Assembly: GCA_905181725.1 (NCBI GenBank)
Contig: CAJIYX010000059.1
Location: 1 to 64,000 of the forward strand
DNA length: 64,000 nt
Source of the DNA: Alphaproteobacteria bacterium UBA830
Lineage (GTDB): Bacteria; Pseudomonadota; Alphaproteobacteria; MPNO01; UBA830
Direction: 5' to 3'
Translations under genes and position numbers: made by a program
Notes under the pieces: model-generated
The model's database searches: none
What the model was told of the DNA's origin: nothing
Seen by the model: the letters and a program-made list of their open reading frames with translations, nothing else
Shown here: positions 17,892 to 27,116 of the stretch, in pieces
How positions within the stretch are numbered: position 1 is the stretch's first letter
Layout: every line of letters begins with the position of its first letter

Positions 17892-18548
17892 CTATTTCGT
17901 GCCGTACATCCGGTCGCCCGCATCGCCGAGACCCGGACGGATATAGGCGTGATCGTCAAGCTCGCGGTCGACCGCAGCGGTGACGACCAGCACATCCGGA
18001 TGGGCCTTTGTAAACACTTCTAGGCCTTCCGGCGCGGCGACCACGCAGACGAACTTGATGCGTTTTGCGCCTGCCTGCTTGAGCCGCTGGACGGCCGCCG
18101 ACGCAGAGCCACCGGTTGCAAGCATGGGATCGACCACAATGCACAGGCGTTCTTCGAGCTTGTCCGGCAGCTTGATGTAATATTCCACCGGCACATGGGT
18201 GTCGGGATCCCGGTACAGGCCGATATGGCCGACACCGGCGGTCGGCATCAGGTCCAGCATGCCGTCGAGCAGGCCGTTACCGGCGCGCAGGATGGAAATC
18301 AGGCAGAGTTTCCCGCCGTCGATCCGGGAGCCTGTCATGGGCTCCAGCGGTGTGTCGATTTCGACCTTTTCGACCTCAAGATCGCGGCAGACCTCATAGG
18401 CCAGCAACTGGCTGATTTCGCGCAACCCGCTGCGGAATAGCGCGGAATCGGTTTTAGTGTCGCGGATCAGGGTGAGCTTATGCTGCACCAGCGGGTGGTC
18501 GACGACTTCAATGATGGCGTTCGTCGCCCGGATGGTCTGGTTGGTCAC
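17892..18548 (-). CDS. upp: Uracil phosphoribosyltransferase
   Basis: A 218-residue type I PRTase that makes UMP from uracil and PRPP. It shows [13 protein letters not shown] near residue 18, [15 protein letters not shown] near 82, the PRPP loop [16 protein letters not shown] near 135, and the uracil-binding end [17 protein letters not shown]. The start is the GTG at 18548, with AGGGGAAAG upstream; it lies 10 bases after the URC4 stop. In the URC pathway uracil is first converted to UMP/uridine level, so this placement fits a catabolic as well as a salvage role. Confidence 0.93.
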   Translation of the reverse strand: MTNQTIRATNAIIEVVDHPLVQHKLTLIRDTKTDSALFRSGLREISQLLAYEVCRDLEVEKVEIDTPLEPMTGSRIDGGKLCLISILRAGNGLLDGMLDLMPTAGVGHIGLYRDPDTHVPVEYYIKLPDKLEERLCIVVDPMLATGGSASAAVQRLKQAGAKRIKFVCVVAAPEGLEVFTKAHPDVLVVTAAVDRELDDHAYIRPGLGDAGDRMYGTK

Positions 18549-18558
18549 GGTCTTTCCC

Positions 18559-19812
18559 CTAAAACACGGTTGCATCGCTTTGGATGATCAGTGGCGGCCC
18601 GCCGCCCTCGCGCAGTTCCGCGGCGATCCGGCGCCCAGCAGACCAGGTCCCGCCCTGCAGCACGCTCGCCAGCGGCAGCGCATCGCTATCCAGGCCAAGG
18701 GCTGCGCGTACTTCGTCGGCGATCCGGTCGAGCAGGGCGACGGTGAGTGCTCGCCATTCGACGATCAGCTCGCTCGATGGCGCATGCGCCTGTTTGGATA
18801 ACGCCGGGTCTTTCAGTGCCAGCACGCTGGTATCGACGAACAGACCGCCATTGCGGTATTCGGCGAGGCCTGTCAGCCCGTCGAGATCGGTGACGGTCGT
18901 CCCCGCCTGCTGCAACGGTTCGATCAGCGAATAGGACAGCCATTGCGACAGTTTGTGAAACGGCACGATACCGGTTGTCTCGTCGGTGCGTGAAATCGCC
19001 GGGTGTATGCCGACATCCCCGAGCGGAATGTCGCCGATGCGGACCGGTGACGGCCAGATATCGGTCAGTGTGTCGAGCAGGGCAATCAGGATATCGCGTG
19101 CCTGGATGGTCTGCCGTTGCCCAAGCCAGAGCAGGATGTTGCCGGGACGGGTGGCGCCGGCCGCGGCAAAGACATCGGGGCGATTGGCGACCACCTGCCC
19201 GAGTTTCTGCAGAAGCCCGGCCCGCTGTTCCAGTCCGACAAGCGGATTGTTCGCGTCGACCTGTAACACGTCGCCCAGTCGTTCCGGGGTCAGTGCCATC
19301 AGGGCATCTGCATCGGCGCGTAACGGATCGTTTGCGGTGGCGCTCAGCGCGCCGGATTCGAACAGGCGCAGACTTGCAAGTGCCAACCCTTCGGAACGGC
19401 CGAGCCGAAGACCGGTCTGGGCGTCGTTATACACCCAGTCGGGGCCCGCACCCGCATCGAGCAGCACCGAGACAATCGCAAGATCGCCCGCGGCGGCGAG
19501 AAGATCATTGCCGTCCAGACATGCCTGCGCGGCACGGTTTGCCCATAGATCGGCGCCATCAAATTCGAAATGCCGCCAGCGGCTGTGAAACGGAACGTCG
19601 AGCGCCGGATAGTTCGTCCGTATTTCGGATGCGACCCGGTCCGTGGTTTCCGCAAGGCGGGCCGGATCAACATCGAACCAGGCCAGTTCCCCGGCGATCC
19701 CGGAGGCGAGAATTTCGCCGCAGCGGATTCTGACCGCTTCCGGGGTCATGAGATCGCGAATGGCCGCCGCCGACGGATCGGGGGCGGGTGTCTGGGTAGC
19801 CGGTGAGCTCAC
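18559..19812 (-). CDS. URC4/urg3 family protein (DUF1688)
   Basis: A 417-residue protein of the family named after yeast URC4, required for uracil catabolism in Lachancea kluyveri but of unknown chemistry. Typical segments are [10 protein letters not shown] near residue 88, [13 protein letters not shown] near 125, [48 protein letters not shown] near 295, [19 protein letters not shown] and [19 protein letters not shown]. The start is the GTG at 19812, which overlaps the URC1 stop (GTGA), so the genes are translationally coupled. The longer frame back to 20097 is inside URC1. Confidence 0.88.
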   Translation of the reverse strand: MSSPATQTPAPDPSAAAIRDLMTPEAVRIRCGEILASGIAGELAWFDVDPARLAETTDRVASEIRTNYPALDVPFHSRWRHFEFDGADLWANRAAQACLDGNDLLAAAGDLAIVSVLLDAGAGPDWVYNDAQTGLRLGRSEGLALASLRLFESGALSATANDPLRADADALMALTPERLGDVLQVDANNPLVGLEQRAGLLQKLGQVVANRPDVFAAAGATRPGNILLWLGQRQTIQARDILIALLDTLTDIWPSPVRIGDIPLGDVGIHPAISRTDETTGIVPFHKLSQWLSYSLIEPLQQAGTTVTDLDGLTGLAEYRNGGLFVDTSVLALKDPALSKQAHAPSSELIVEWRALTVALLDRIADEVRAALGLDSDALPLASVLQGGTWSAGRRIAAELREGGGPPLIIQSDATVF

Positions 19813-21053
19813 AGCAGGTCGCGCCCTTTGACGTTTTTCAGCGCGTCCGCGTCCTTGATGGTGGCCTGGGTGAAATACCCGGCGGCTTTCTTGGCTTCCA
19901 TTTCGACCTGCGCATCTTCCGGAATCAGTTCTTCGGGCAGGTCGAGGCGTTCGCCGATTTCGATACCCTGGCTGACAAGCGCATCGTGCTTCATGTCGCT
20001 CGCCGACGCGAAGCGGTCGAGACGCTGCACGCCCAGCCAGTGGAAAATATCGGGCATCAGTTCCTGGAAGCGGGCGTCCTGAACGCCGGCGACGCATTCG
20101 GTCCGCTCAAAATACTTGGCGGCGTTGTCGCCTTCTTCCTGACGCTTGCGCGCGTTATAGACGAGGAATTTGGTGACCTCGCCGAGAGCGCGGCCTTCCT
20201 TGCGGTTATAGACAACCAGTCCGTTGCCGCCCTGTTGCGCCATTTCCACGCAGAGCTCGATCCCGTGCGTCAGATAGGGGCGGCAGGTGCAGATGTCCGA
20301 ACCGAATACGTCCGACCCGTTGCATTCGTCATGCACCCGACAGGCCAACGGCACGGCTTTATCCGACAGCGTCGCCGGGTCGCCGAAGATATAGGCGGAC
20401 AACCCGCCGATCGGCGGCAGAAAGACTTCAAGATCGTTCCGGGTGACAAGCTCCGGATACATTCCGCCGGTATAGGTGAACAGGGCGTGGCGTAATGTGC
20501 TGGTCTCGCAGCCAAGGCGTTTGGCCATGCCCGGCAGGTGCCAGACCGGATCGACGGCGATTTTCGTGACGTGGACATCGCCGTTTTCCATCAGAACCTT
20601 GCCATCTGCTTTCAGACGCCCAAGGGTGATGGCTTCGCGCAGCTCCAGCATCGACAGACGCGCCTGGGTAACGGCGATTGTCGGCCGGATGTTGATACCG
20701 GCGGCGAGCTGTTCGGCGAAGTATTCGGTGACCATATGTCCAAGCGGGTCGATCGAGACGATTTTGCCCGGCTCGGACCATTGAGGATACGGGCCAATGT
20801 CGATAATCGGCGACGTGTTATGCAGATCCGGCTTGAAATCCGGGTTCAGCCGTCCTGCCGCGACCGACGCCGCGAGGTAGACCGAATAACTGCCTGAATG
20901 GGTGCCGATGGTGTTCCGCGCCGTCGTGTCCGTGACGGTGCCGATCACCGGCCCGCGTTTCGACGGATCGGCTTCTCCCCAGTGGATCGGAGAAGTTTGT
21001 ACTTCTCCGACGGGCGGGTGAGAAGTCAGTATAATATGTTCTGGAGTGCTCAT
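19809..21053 (-). CDS. URC1-type GTP cyclohydrolase II homologue (uracil catabolism)
   Basis: A 414-residue protein related to RibA. The zinc/catalytic region CRVHDECNGSDVFGSDICTC near residue 240 replaces the RibA pattern of three Cys around HS.C.TGD, and YNRKEGRALG takes the place of Y.RQEGRGIG. The extra N-terminal domain of about 200 residues is characteristic of the URC1 branch. Followed by URC4 and upp it forms the bacterial URC operon, thought to open the uracil ring at the nucleotide level. The first 80 nt carry an unusual set of alternating complementary segments (20971-21026). Riboflavin synthesis is an unlikely role, because no rib gene is adjacent. Confidence 0.88.
   Translation of the reverse strand: MSTPEHIILTSHPPVGEVQTSPIHWGEADPSKRGPVIGTVTDTTARNTIGTHSGSYSVYLAASVAAGRLNPDFKPDLHNTSPIIDIGPYPQWSEPGKIVSIDPLGHMVTEYFAEQLAAGINIRPTIAVTQARLSMLELREAITLGRLKADGKVLMENGDVHVTKIAVDPVWHLPGMAKRLGCETSTLRHALFTYTGGMYPELVTRNDLEVFLPPIGGLSAYIFGDPATLSDKAVPLACRVHDECNGSDVFGSDICTCRPYLTHGIELCVEMAQQGGNGLVVYNRKEGRALGEVTKFLVYNARKRQEEGDNAAKYFERTECVAGVQDARFQELMPDIFHWLGVQRLDRFASASDMKHDALVSQGIEIGERLDLPEELIPEDAQVEMEAKKAAGYFTQATIKDADALKNVKGRDLL
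20971..21026 (-). promoter_or_regulatory. Attenuator-like alternating complementary segments in URC1 mRNA
   Basis: In URC1 mRNA order, four segments alternate: ACUUCUC (21026-21020), CGGAGAAGU (21009-21001), ACUUCUCCG (20996-20988) and GGGGAGAAGC (20980-20971). Segments 2 and 3 make a perfect 9-bp hairpin with loop ACAA; 1 can pair with 2 and 3 with 4 instead. The codons used (ACT, TCT, GGA) are ones this GC-rich genome otherwise tends to avoid. There is no U-run, so any effect would be on ribosome movement, Rho access or mRNA stability rather than simple termination. Regulation is inference. Confidence 0.4.
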
Positions 21054-21275
21054 GGCGACAACTCTATTTTCCGCAATAAGCGCGTAAGTGTACCTAGCAA
21101 ATCATTTAGCGTCTATTAAATTTTTGCGTAATTTTTATTTCCAATATGTGTTCGGTGAGATTTCGGTTCATGATGAGCTGTGTAAATAACGGGCCTACGG
21201 TGCTTTTTATTTGTGCGTGCATTGTCTGCTCATTGCGCCGGTCACGCCGACGGTTTTGTTCCCGCGGAAACTCGT

Positions 21276-21281
21276 TATAAT
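21276..21281 (+). promoter_or_regulatory. Candidate -10 box for the luciferase-like gene pair
   Basis: A perfect TATAAT stands 32 bases before the ATG of the first luciferase-like gene, in an AT-rich 260-base divergent gap (21054-21313). The upstream -35 match (TTTTGT, 16 bases away) is weak. The rest of the gap shows no gene; it must also hold the URC1 promoter. Confidence 0.4.
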
Positions 21282-21313
21282 CGTTTGCAACCTTACAAAT
21301 CGGGGAGCCGGCC

Positions 21314-22483
21314 ATGCAGTGTTTTCTGTTCCACTTGATGCCCTATGCGTGTCTCGATCTGGATTACGACAAACAGTACAAAGCCTCCTGGGTCGTCTAT
21401 CCGAATTCCAATTTCGATCCCAAGATGGGTCATTATCTTTACAACACTTATCTCGATGAGCTGGAGATGGGCGAAGAGCTCGGCTTCGACGGTCTGTGCG
21501 TGAACGAGCATCATCAGAATGCCTATGGGATGATGCCGTCGCCGATTGTGCCGGCCGCGGCGCTGGCGCGGCGCACGTCCAAGGTGAAAATCGCGGTGCT
21601 CGGCAATGCCTTTGGTATTCGCGAACACCCGCTGACCCTTGCCGAAGAACACGCGATGATTGACTGCATTACCGGTGGCCGCCTGATCAGCGGCATGGTG
21701 CGCGGGATCGGTGCCGAATATTATTCGATGGGGGCGAACCCGGCGTTCAGCCATGAGCGGTTCCACGAAGCGCACGATCTGGTCATTCAGGCATGGACGA
21801 AGGAAGGCCCGTTCGCGTTCGAAGGGAAGCACTTCCACTTCGAATACGTGAATGTCTGGCCGCGCCCGTACCAGAAACCGCATCCGCCGATCTGGTGCCC
21901 GTCGCAGGGCTCGTTGGAGACTATCGAGTGGGCGGCGCATCCGGATCGCAAATACACCTATCTGCAGACCTACAGCCCGTTCGCGGCGGTGACAAAATTC
22001 CTGCAGATGTACCGGGACATCGCGCGCGACAAGTACGGCTATGAAGCGCAGGATTCACAGCTCGGCTGGGCCGCGCCGATTTATGTCGGCGAAACTGACG
22101 AACAGGCGAAGGAAGAAGCACGCCCGCACATGGAAGCGTTCTTCAACAAGTTCCTGCGCATGACACCTGAAATGCTGCTGCCGCCGGGCTATCTCAGCCT
22201 GCGGTCGTACAAGAACGTCATGAAGCACAAGGGCGGCCTGTCGAAGACCAAGACCCTCGAAGACCTGATCGAAAGCGGGATCATTATCTGCGGCAGCCCC
22301 GACACCGTGCGCAAGCGGCTGGAATATTGCCAGCGCGACGCCGGTGTCGGTCACTTCCTCGGCATGTTCCAGGTCGCGTCCATGCCGCACGACATGACGG
22401 TCGCCAGTATGAAACGCTTTTCCGAACACGTGATGCCGGCGGCAAAACAGTTCGGTACCAAGAATCAGGTCGCGGCCGAGTAG
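21314..22483 (+). CDS. Luciferase-like (LLM class) flavin-dependent monooxygenase, copy 1
   Basis: A 389-residue TIM-barrel flavoprotein of the bacterial luciferase superfamily. It begins MQCFLFHLMPYACLDLDYD, has LGFDGLCVNEHHQNAYG near residue 58, ITGGRLISGMVRGIGAEY near 115, the FMN/substrate segment NPAFSHERFHEAHDLVIQAW, and HPPIWCPSQGS near 194. GGGGAG lies six bases before the ATG. Relatives oxidise diverse substrates with FMNH2 supplied by a separate reductase. The next gene is a close paralogue 28 bases downstream, so the pair may form a two-subunit enzyme as LuxA/LuxB do, or reflect a tandem duplication. Confidence 0.88.
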   Translation: MQCFLFHLMPYACLDLDYDKQYKASWVVYPNSNFDPKMGHYLYNTYLDELEMGEELGFDGLCVNEHHQNAYGMMPSPIVPAAALARRTSKVKIAVLGNAFGIREHPLTLAEEHAMIDCITGGRLISGMVRGIGAEYYSMGANPAFSHERFHEAHDLVIQAWTKEGPFAFEGKHFHFEYVNVWPRPYQKPHPPIWCPSQGSLETIEWAAHPDRKYTYLQTYSPFAAVTKFLQMYRDIARDKYGYEAQDSQLGWAAPIYVGETDEQAKEEARPHMEAFFNKFLRMTPEMLLPPGYLSLRSYKNVMKHKGGLSKTKTLEDLIESGIIICGSPDTVRKRLEYCQRDAGVGHFLGMFQVASMPHDMTVASMKRFSEHVMPAAKQFGTKNQVAAE

Positions 22484-22511
22484 ACGATACCTATAAAAGT
22501 GGGAACTGCCG

Positions 22512-23708
22512 ATGAAGATTTTTCTGTTTCATCTGATGCCTTATGCGTATGTCGATCCGGATTACGACAAGGAATACGACACCTGCTGGGTCACCTATCC
22601 CAACAGCAATTTCGATCCGGTAAAGGGCCATGAGCTCTATAACCGCTATCTCGACGAGCTCGAATACGCCGAAGAGCTTGGCTTCGACGGGGTCTGCGTC
22701 AACGAGCATCACCAGAACGCCTATGGGCTGATGCCGTCACCCGTGGTCATGGCATCTGCGCTGGCGCGCCAGACCAAACGGATAAAAATCGCCATTCTCG
22801 GCAATGCCTTCGGTATTCGCGATCATCCCCAGACGCTCGCCGAAGAGCACGCGATGATCGACTGCATCACCGGTGGCCGGCTGATTAGCGGCATGGTGCG
22901 CGGGCTGGGCGCGGAATACTATTCAATGGGGGCGAACCCGGCATTCAGCCACGAGCGCTTCCATGAAGCGCACGACCTGGTCATCGATGCTTGGACGAAG
23001 GAAGGGCCGTTTTCGTTCGAGGGCAAACATTACCATTTTGACTACGTGAACACCTGGCCCCGCCCGTATCAGGATCCGCACCCGCCGATCTGGGTGCCGA
23101 GCCAGGGGTCGACCGAAACCATCGAATGGGCGGCACACCCCGACCGCAAATACACCTATCTGCAGACCTATTCGCCGTTCCAGAACGTGGTGCGTTTCCA
23201 TAACGCGTATCGACAGATTGCGCACGGTCACGGCTATGAAGCGACGTCGGAACAGCTTGGCTGGGCGGCGCCCGTCTATGTCGGCGAGACCGACGAACAG
23301 GCCATCGAAGAAGTCAGGCCCCATGTCGAGTTGTTCTTCAACAAACTGCTGCGGTACTCGATATCGCTGCTGCTGCCGCCGGGCTACATGTCAGTTGAAT
23401 CCTACAAACGCGTACTTAAAACCAAATCGAGTCTGGTCTCGACCCATACCGTCGAATCATTGATGGAACGCGATGTGATCATCGTCGGCAGCGCCGATAC
23501 GGTACGTGAAAAACTCGCCGCCTGTCACGCCGATGTCGGGCTCGGATATTTTCTCGGTATGTTCCAGATCGCCAGCATGCCGCACGACCTGACCATCGCC
23601 TCGATGGAACGATTTGCAAAGGACGTGATGCCTGCGGCCATGGCCCTTGAAGGTGCCGGGAAGTGGGAACCAGATCTGGCGGCGGTGCCGACGCAGGCGG
23701 CAGAGTAG
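22512..23708 (+). CDS. Luciferase-like (LLM class) flavin-dependent monooxygenase, copy 2
   Basis: A 398-residue paralogue of the preceding gene. The two agree over most of their length, for example in GFDG.CVNEHHQNAYG, ITGGRLISGMVRG, NPAFSHERFHEAHDLVI and AAHPDRKYTYLQTYSPF, and differ mainly in the last third and a longer C-terminal tail rich in Ala. GGGA precedes the ATG. Both copies keep the same motif residues, so neither looks inactive. The substrate is not evident; a link with the divergent uracil operon is possible but unproven, and the sequence is not RutA-like. Confidence 0.88.
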   Translation: MKIFLFHLMPYAYVDPDYDKEYDTCWVTYPNSNFDPVKGHELYNRYLDELEYAEELGFDGVCVNEHHQNAYGLMPSPVVMASALARQTKRIKIAILGNAFGIRDHPQTLAEEHAMIDCITGGRLISGMVRGLGAEYYSMGANPAFSHERFHEAHDLVIDAWTKEGPFSFEGKHYHFDYVNTWPRPYQDPHPPIWVPSQGSTETIEWAAHPDRKYTYLQTYSPFQNVVRFHNAYRQIAHGHGYEATSEQLGWAAPVYVGETDEQAIEEVRPHVELFFNKLLRYSISLLLPPGYMSVESYKRVLKTKSSLVSTHTVESLMERDVIIVGSADTVREKLAACHADVGLGYFLGMFQIASMPHDLTIASMERFAKDVMPAAMALEGAGKWEPDLAAVPTQAAE

Positions 23709-23743
23709 GGCCGCAGGGGGCCCGACCACCTACAATATTTAAT

Positions 23744-23820
23744 CCCTCGGTCTTGTACCGAGGGTCCATTTTCAAAGCAGAACCAATGGCCAGCATGGAC
23801 CCCCGGTACAAGACCGGGGG
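23744..23820. repeat. Paired-hairpin palindromic repeat (BIME/REP-like), copy A
   Basis: Two 26-base arms, 23744-23769 and 23795-23820, are inverted copies with two mismatches, separated by 25 bases. Each arm is itself a hairpin: CCCTCGGT-cttgt-ACCGAGGG on the left and CCCCCGGT-acaag-ACCGGGGG on the right, each flanked by GTCCAT or its complement. A second element of the same build is at 63201-63265. Such elements in alphaproteobacteria are intergenic, non-coding and often dispersed. Confidence 0.75.
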
Positions 23821-23852
23821 CGTAGGTTTTGGTGTGGCTAGAGAGTGCGCAT

Positions 23853-23884
23853 AAAAAACCCCCGGGCAGGACCCGGGGGTTTTT
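23853..23884. terminator. Strong bidirectional intrinsic terminator
   Basis: CCCCCGGG and CCCGGGGG make a perfect 8-bp stem with loop CAGGA, flanked by six A on the left and five T on the right, so it can stop transcripts from both the luciferase-like pair (plus) and the hbd gene (minus). Confidence 0.9.
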
Positions 23885-23904
23885 CGTTGGGCTGTCTACC
23901 GCTC

Positions 23905-24819
23905 TTAGCGGGTCGGCACCGGCTGGTCGCCGGAATAATCATAGAAGCCCTTGCCGGTCTTGCGGCCGAGCCAGCCGGCTTCGACGTATTTTGCCAGCAG
24001 CGGGCAGGGCCGATACTTGGTATCGGCAAGTCCGTCATACAGCACCTGCATGACCGACAGGCAGGTATCCAGACCGATGAAATCGGCCAGTTCCAGCGGT
24101 CCCATCGGGTGGTTCGCGCCGAGCTTCAGGCCGGTGTCGATATCGCTTACCGACCCAATGCCTTCATGCAGCGTATAGACCGCTTCGTTGATCATTGGTA
24201 GCAGGATACGGTTGACGATAAAAGCTGGGAAATCCTCGGAAATGACCGGGGTTTTGCCGAGCCGGTATGCCAGGCCCTCGACAATTTTTTGGGTCGCCTT
24301 GTCGGTGGCGATGCCGGGGATCAGTTCGACCAGCTGCATGATCGGCACCGGGTTCATGAAATGCATGCCCATGAAGCGTTCGGGCCGGTCGGTGGTCGCA
24401 CCCAGACGGGTGATCGAAATCGACGACGTGTTCGAGGCAATGATGGTGTCGGGCCGCAGCGACGGGATCATCGCCTTGTAGATTTCGCGTTTGACGCTTT
24501 CGTTCTCGGTCGCCGCCTCGATCACGATGTCGCAGTCGTTCAGCGCCGAATAGTCGGTCGAGCCGGACAGCCGGTCGAGCGCGTCCTGTTTGATGGCGGG
24601 GTTGATCCTGTCGCGCTGAACCTGACGTTCCAGGTTCCGGTCGATCGTGGCCATGGCCTTGTCGAGCTGCTCCTGCGAGATATCGCTCATGACGACGTCG
24701 ATGCCGGCCAAGGCGGCGATATGCGAGATGCCGGACCCCATCTGGCCCGCGCCGATCACGCCGATTTTCTTGATGCTCATCGCCTCGGGCGTCGCACCCG
24801 GATCCTGAATGTCAGACAC
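23905..24819 (-). CDS. 3-hydroxyacyl-CoA (3-hydroxybutyryl-CoA type) dehydrogenase
   Basis: A 304-residue single-domain NAD enzyme of beta-oxidation or PHB/butyryl-CoA metabolism. It shows [21 protein letters not shown] near residue 17, [18 protein letters not shown] near 100, [29 protein letters not shown] with the catalytic His, and [17 protein letters not shown]. The start is the GTG at 24819: GAAGGAGAG lies six bases before it, adding 13 residues ahead of the alternative ATG at MSIKK. It lies 110 bases downstream of etfA, so the three genes form one acyl-CoA oxidation operon, ending at a strong terminator. Confidence 0.9.
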   Translation of the reverse strand: MSDIQDPGATPEAMSIKKIGVIGAGQMGSGISHIAALAGIDVVMSDISQEQLDKAMATIDRNLERQVQRDRINPAIKQDALDRLSGSTDYSALNDCDIVIEAATENESVKREIYKAMIPSLRPDTIIASNTSSISITRLGATTDRPERFMGMHFMNPVPIMQLVELIPGIATDKATQKIVEGLAYRLGKTPVISEDFPAFIVNRILLPMINEAVYTLHEGIGSVSDIDTGLKLGANHPMGPLELADFIGLDTCLSVMQVLYDGLADTKYRPCPLLAKYVEAGWLGRKTGKGFYDYSGDQPVPTR

Positions 24820-24929
24820 TGGTTACTCTCCTTCAATTATATTCGGCGGCATGCCGTGCGGCGGCCGCGCGACAATCCATGATATTCCACAGATTGATCG
24901 TTACGGCCCCTTTGCGGGAGCCAGCTGTA

Positions 24930-25880
24930 TCAGCGGGGCGTGATGCCCTGTTTTTCGAGCTCTTCGTCCAGTTCGGGGATGATCTTGAACAGATCGCCCA
25001 CAAGGCCGTAATCGGCGACCGTAAAGATCGGCGCTTCTTCGTCCTTGTTGATCGCGACGATGACCTTGGAATCCTTCATGCCGGCCAGATGCTGGATCGC
25101 GCCGGAAATACCGACCGCGATATACAGTTCCGGGGCGACGACCTTGCCGGTCTGGCCGACCTGGTAATCGTTCGGCTTGTAGCCCGCATCGACGGCGGCG
25201 CGCGATGCACCCACGGCGGCGCCGAGCTTGTCGGCAACTTTCTCGATGATCTCGAAATTCTCGCCGGACTGAAGCCCGCGGCCGCCCGAAATAATCACGC
25301 GTGCGGCGGTCAGTTCGGGGCGCTCGGACTTGGTCAACTCGGCGCTGACGAAGCTCGACAGGCCGGGGTTGTCCGCCGCATCGATAGCGTCGATGGCAGC
25401 ATTTCCGCCTTCGGCCTCGGCGGCAGCAAAGGCCGTGCCGCGGACTGTGATGACTTTCACCGAATCCGATGACTGCACGGTCGCCATGGCGTTACCCGCG
25501 TAGATCGGGCGCACGAACGTGTCTTCCGACACGACTTCCAAGATGTCGGATATCTGTGCGACGTCGAGCAGGGCGGCGACACGGGGCGCGATATTCTTGC
25601 CCGAAGTGTTGGACGGGAACAGGATGTGGCTGTATCCGCCCGCCAGGCCGACGACCAGTGGCGCGATGTTTTCGGCCAGCTGATGTGCGTAGTCACCGCT
25701 ATCTGCGGCGAGCACCTTGGAAACGCCGGCGATCTTTGCGGCTTCCGCGGCGGCGGCGCTACCTTCGGCGGCCACCAGCACATGCACGTCGCCGGAAATT
25801 GCCGCGGCGGCGGTCACCGTGTTCAAGATGATGGGAACGATTGCTGAATTATCGTGATCGGCGACGACCAGGACTGCCAT
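24930..25880 (-). CDS. etfA: Electron transfer flavoprotein alpha subunit
   Basis: A 316-residue subunit that carries FAD and passes electrons from acyl-CoA dehydrogenases to ETF-quinone oxidoreductase. The C-terminal FAD domain is complete: [17 protein letters not shown] near residue 204, [15 protein letters not shown] near 225, [28 protein letters not shown] near 250 and [14 protein letters not shown]. The ATG overlaps the TGA of etfB (TGATG), so the subunits are coupled in translation. Confidence 0.95.
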   Translation of the reverse strand: MAVLVVADHDNSAIVPIILNTVTAAAAISGDVHVLVAAEGSAAAAEAAKIAGVSKVLAADSGDYAHQLAENIAPLVVGLAGGYSHILFPSNTSGKNIAPRVAALLDVAQISDILEVVSEDTFVRPIYAGNAMATVQSSDSVKVITVRGTAFAAAEAEGGNAAIDAIDAADNPGLSSFVSAELTKSERPELTAARVIISGGRGLQSGENFEIIEKVADKLGAAVGASRAAVDAGYKPNDYQVGQTGKVVAPELYIAVGISGAIQHLAGMKDSKVIVAINKDEEAPIFTVADYGLVGDLFKIIPELDEELEKQGITPR

Positions 25881-26629
25881 CAGATGACCCCCGCTTCGTT
25901 TTTGAGTTTATCGACAAGCTCGGCGACCGATTCGACCTTCACGCCGCCTTCGCGTTTGACGGGCTCGGTGACTTTCAGGGTCGTCAGGCGCGGTGCGACG
26001 TCAACACCGAGTTCTTCCGGGCTCATCTCGTCGATGGTCTTTTTCTTCGCCTTCATGATGTTCGGCAGCGATGCGTAGCGCGGCTCGTTCAGGCGGAGAT
26101 CGGTGGTGATGATCGCCGGCAGCGTGATGGCCAGCGTTTCCAGCCCGCCATCAACCTCGCGCGTTACGTTCGCCTTGCCGTCGGCAAGCTCGATCTTCGA
26201 CGCAAACGTGCCCTGCGACCAGCCCAGCAGGCCCGCCAGCATTTGGCCGGTCTGGTTGGAATCGTCGTCAATCGCCTGCTTGCCGAGGATCACCACGTCG
26301 GGTGCTTCCTTTTCGACAATTTTGGCGAGCAGCTTGGCGACTGCCAGCGGCTGCAGCTCGTCGTCGGTTTTGACATGGATGCCGCGGTCGGCCCCCATGG
26401 CAAGCGCTGTCCGAATTGTTTCCTGGCACTGCTGGATACCCATGGAAACGACGACAACCTCGGTCACGGTTCCGGCTTCGAGCAGGCGAACCGCTTCTTC
26501 GACGGCAATTTCGTCGAACGGGTTCATGGACATTTTAACATTGGCGGTCTCAACGCCGGTCTCGTCCGCCTTGACGCGAACCTTGACGTTGTAATCGATC
26601 ACCCGTTTGACGGCGACGAGGAGCTTCAT
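25880..26629 (-). CDS. etfB: Electron transfer flavoprotein beta subunit
   Basis: A 249-residue subunit binding AMP. It begins [20 protein letters not shown], has [17 protein letters not shown] near residue 34, [25 protein letters not shown] near 113 and the ETF-beta signature region with [31 protein letters not shown] near 158. It is first in the operon; the 224-base gap upstream should contain the promoter. Confidence 0.95.
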   Translation of the reverse strand: MKLLVAVKRVIDYNVKVRVKADETGVETANVKMSMNPFDEIAVEEAVRLLEAGTVTEVVVVSMGIQQCQETIRTALAMGADRGIHVKTDDELQPLAVAKLLAKIVEKEAPDVVILGKQAIDDDSNQTGQMLAGLLGWSQGTFASKIELADGKANVTREVDGGLETLAITLPAIITTDLRLNEPRYASLPNIMKAKKKTIDEMSPEELGVDVAPRLTTLKVTEPVKREGGVKVESVAELVDKLKNEAGVI

Positions 26630-26853
26630 CGGTCAATATCTCTCAGATGTGGGGGCAGCTACCGGTTTTGAGGGCCTTTCCGAGTACTATTTGCTGCCGA
26701 CAGGAGCACGTCTGGAAGGGCGTTATCTCGCAAGTGCGAAAACTACTAGAGTCCCGCTGCTTGTCAAGTTTGGCGTCAAGTTTCGGGAATAAATGCTGCA
26801 ATTGCGAAGGGATCTGTGGAGGGGCCCGGTCGGCCCGGGCTCGGGACGTGCCG

Positions 26854-27051
26854 TTACTTGCTCGAAAACAGGAAAGCGATGCCGATCAGAACCAGCGCCG
26901 CAAGCTGCAACAACACCCGCAGCCGCATGAAACGGTTGGAATTCCGGGCATTAAACTCCCCCCCGCGCACCATGGACACCAGGCCAAAGGCAAGCGCACC
27001 AAAGGTTGCAAGGGCCGCGATAACGATCAGAACGGGCAGGGCCGAAGACAT
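26854..27051 (-). CDS. Twin-transmembrane (HIG1-like) small membrane protein
   Basis: A 65-residue protein with two helices, VLIVIAALATFGALAFGLVSM and LRVLLQLAALVLIGIAFLF, joined by the polar turn RGGEFNARNSNRFMRLR. That turn is the conserved mark of a small alphaproteobacterial family related in layout to HIG1 domains, which associate with cytochrome oxidase in mitochondria. The exact role in bacteria is not established. Gene order gives no operon partner. Confidence 0.8.
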   Translation of the reverse strand: MSSALPVLIVIAALATFGALAFGLVSMVRGGEFNARNSNRFMRLRVLLQLAALVLIGIAFLFSSK

Positions 27052-27116
27052 GGCAAGACTATGAAACGGAATTCCGGAGAGTGCAATGCGAAATTATCCC
27101 GCAATATGGCGTATCC

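Noticed and set aside
21314-23708. RutA (uracil oxygenase) identity for the luciferase-like pair
   Set aside because: They are near uracil genes, but the N-terminal and active-site wording is not that of RutA and no rutBCDEF genes are present.
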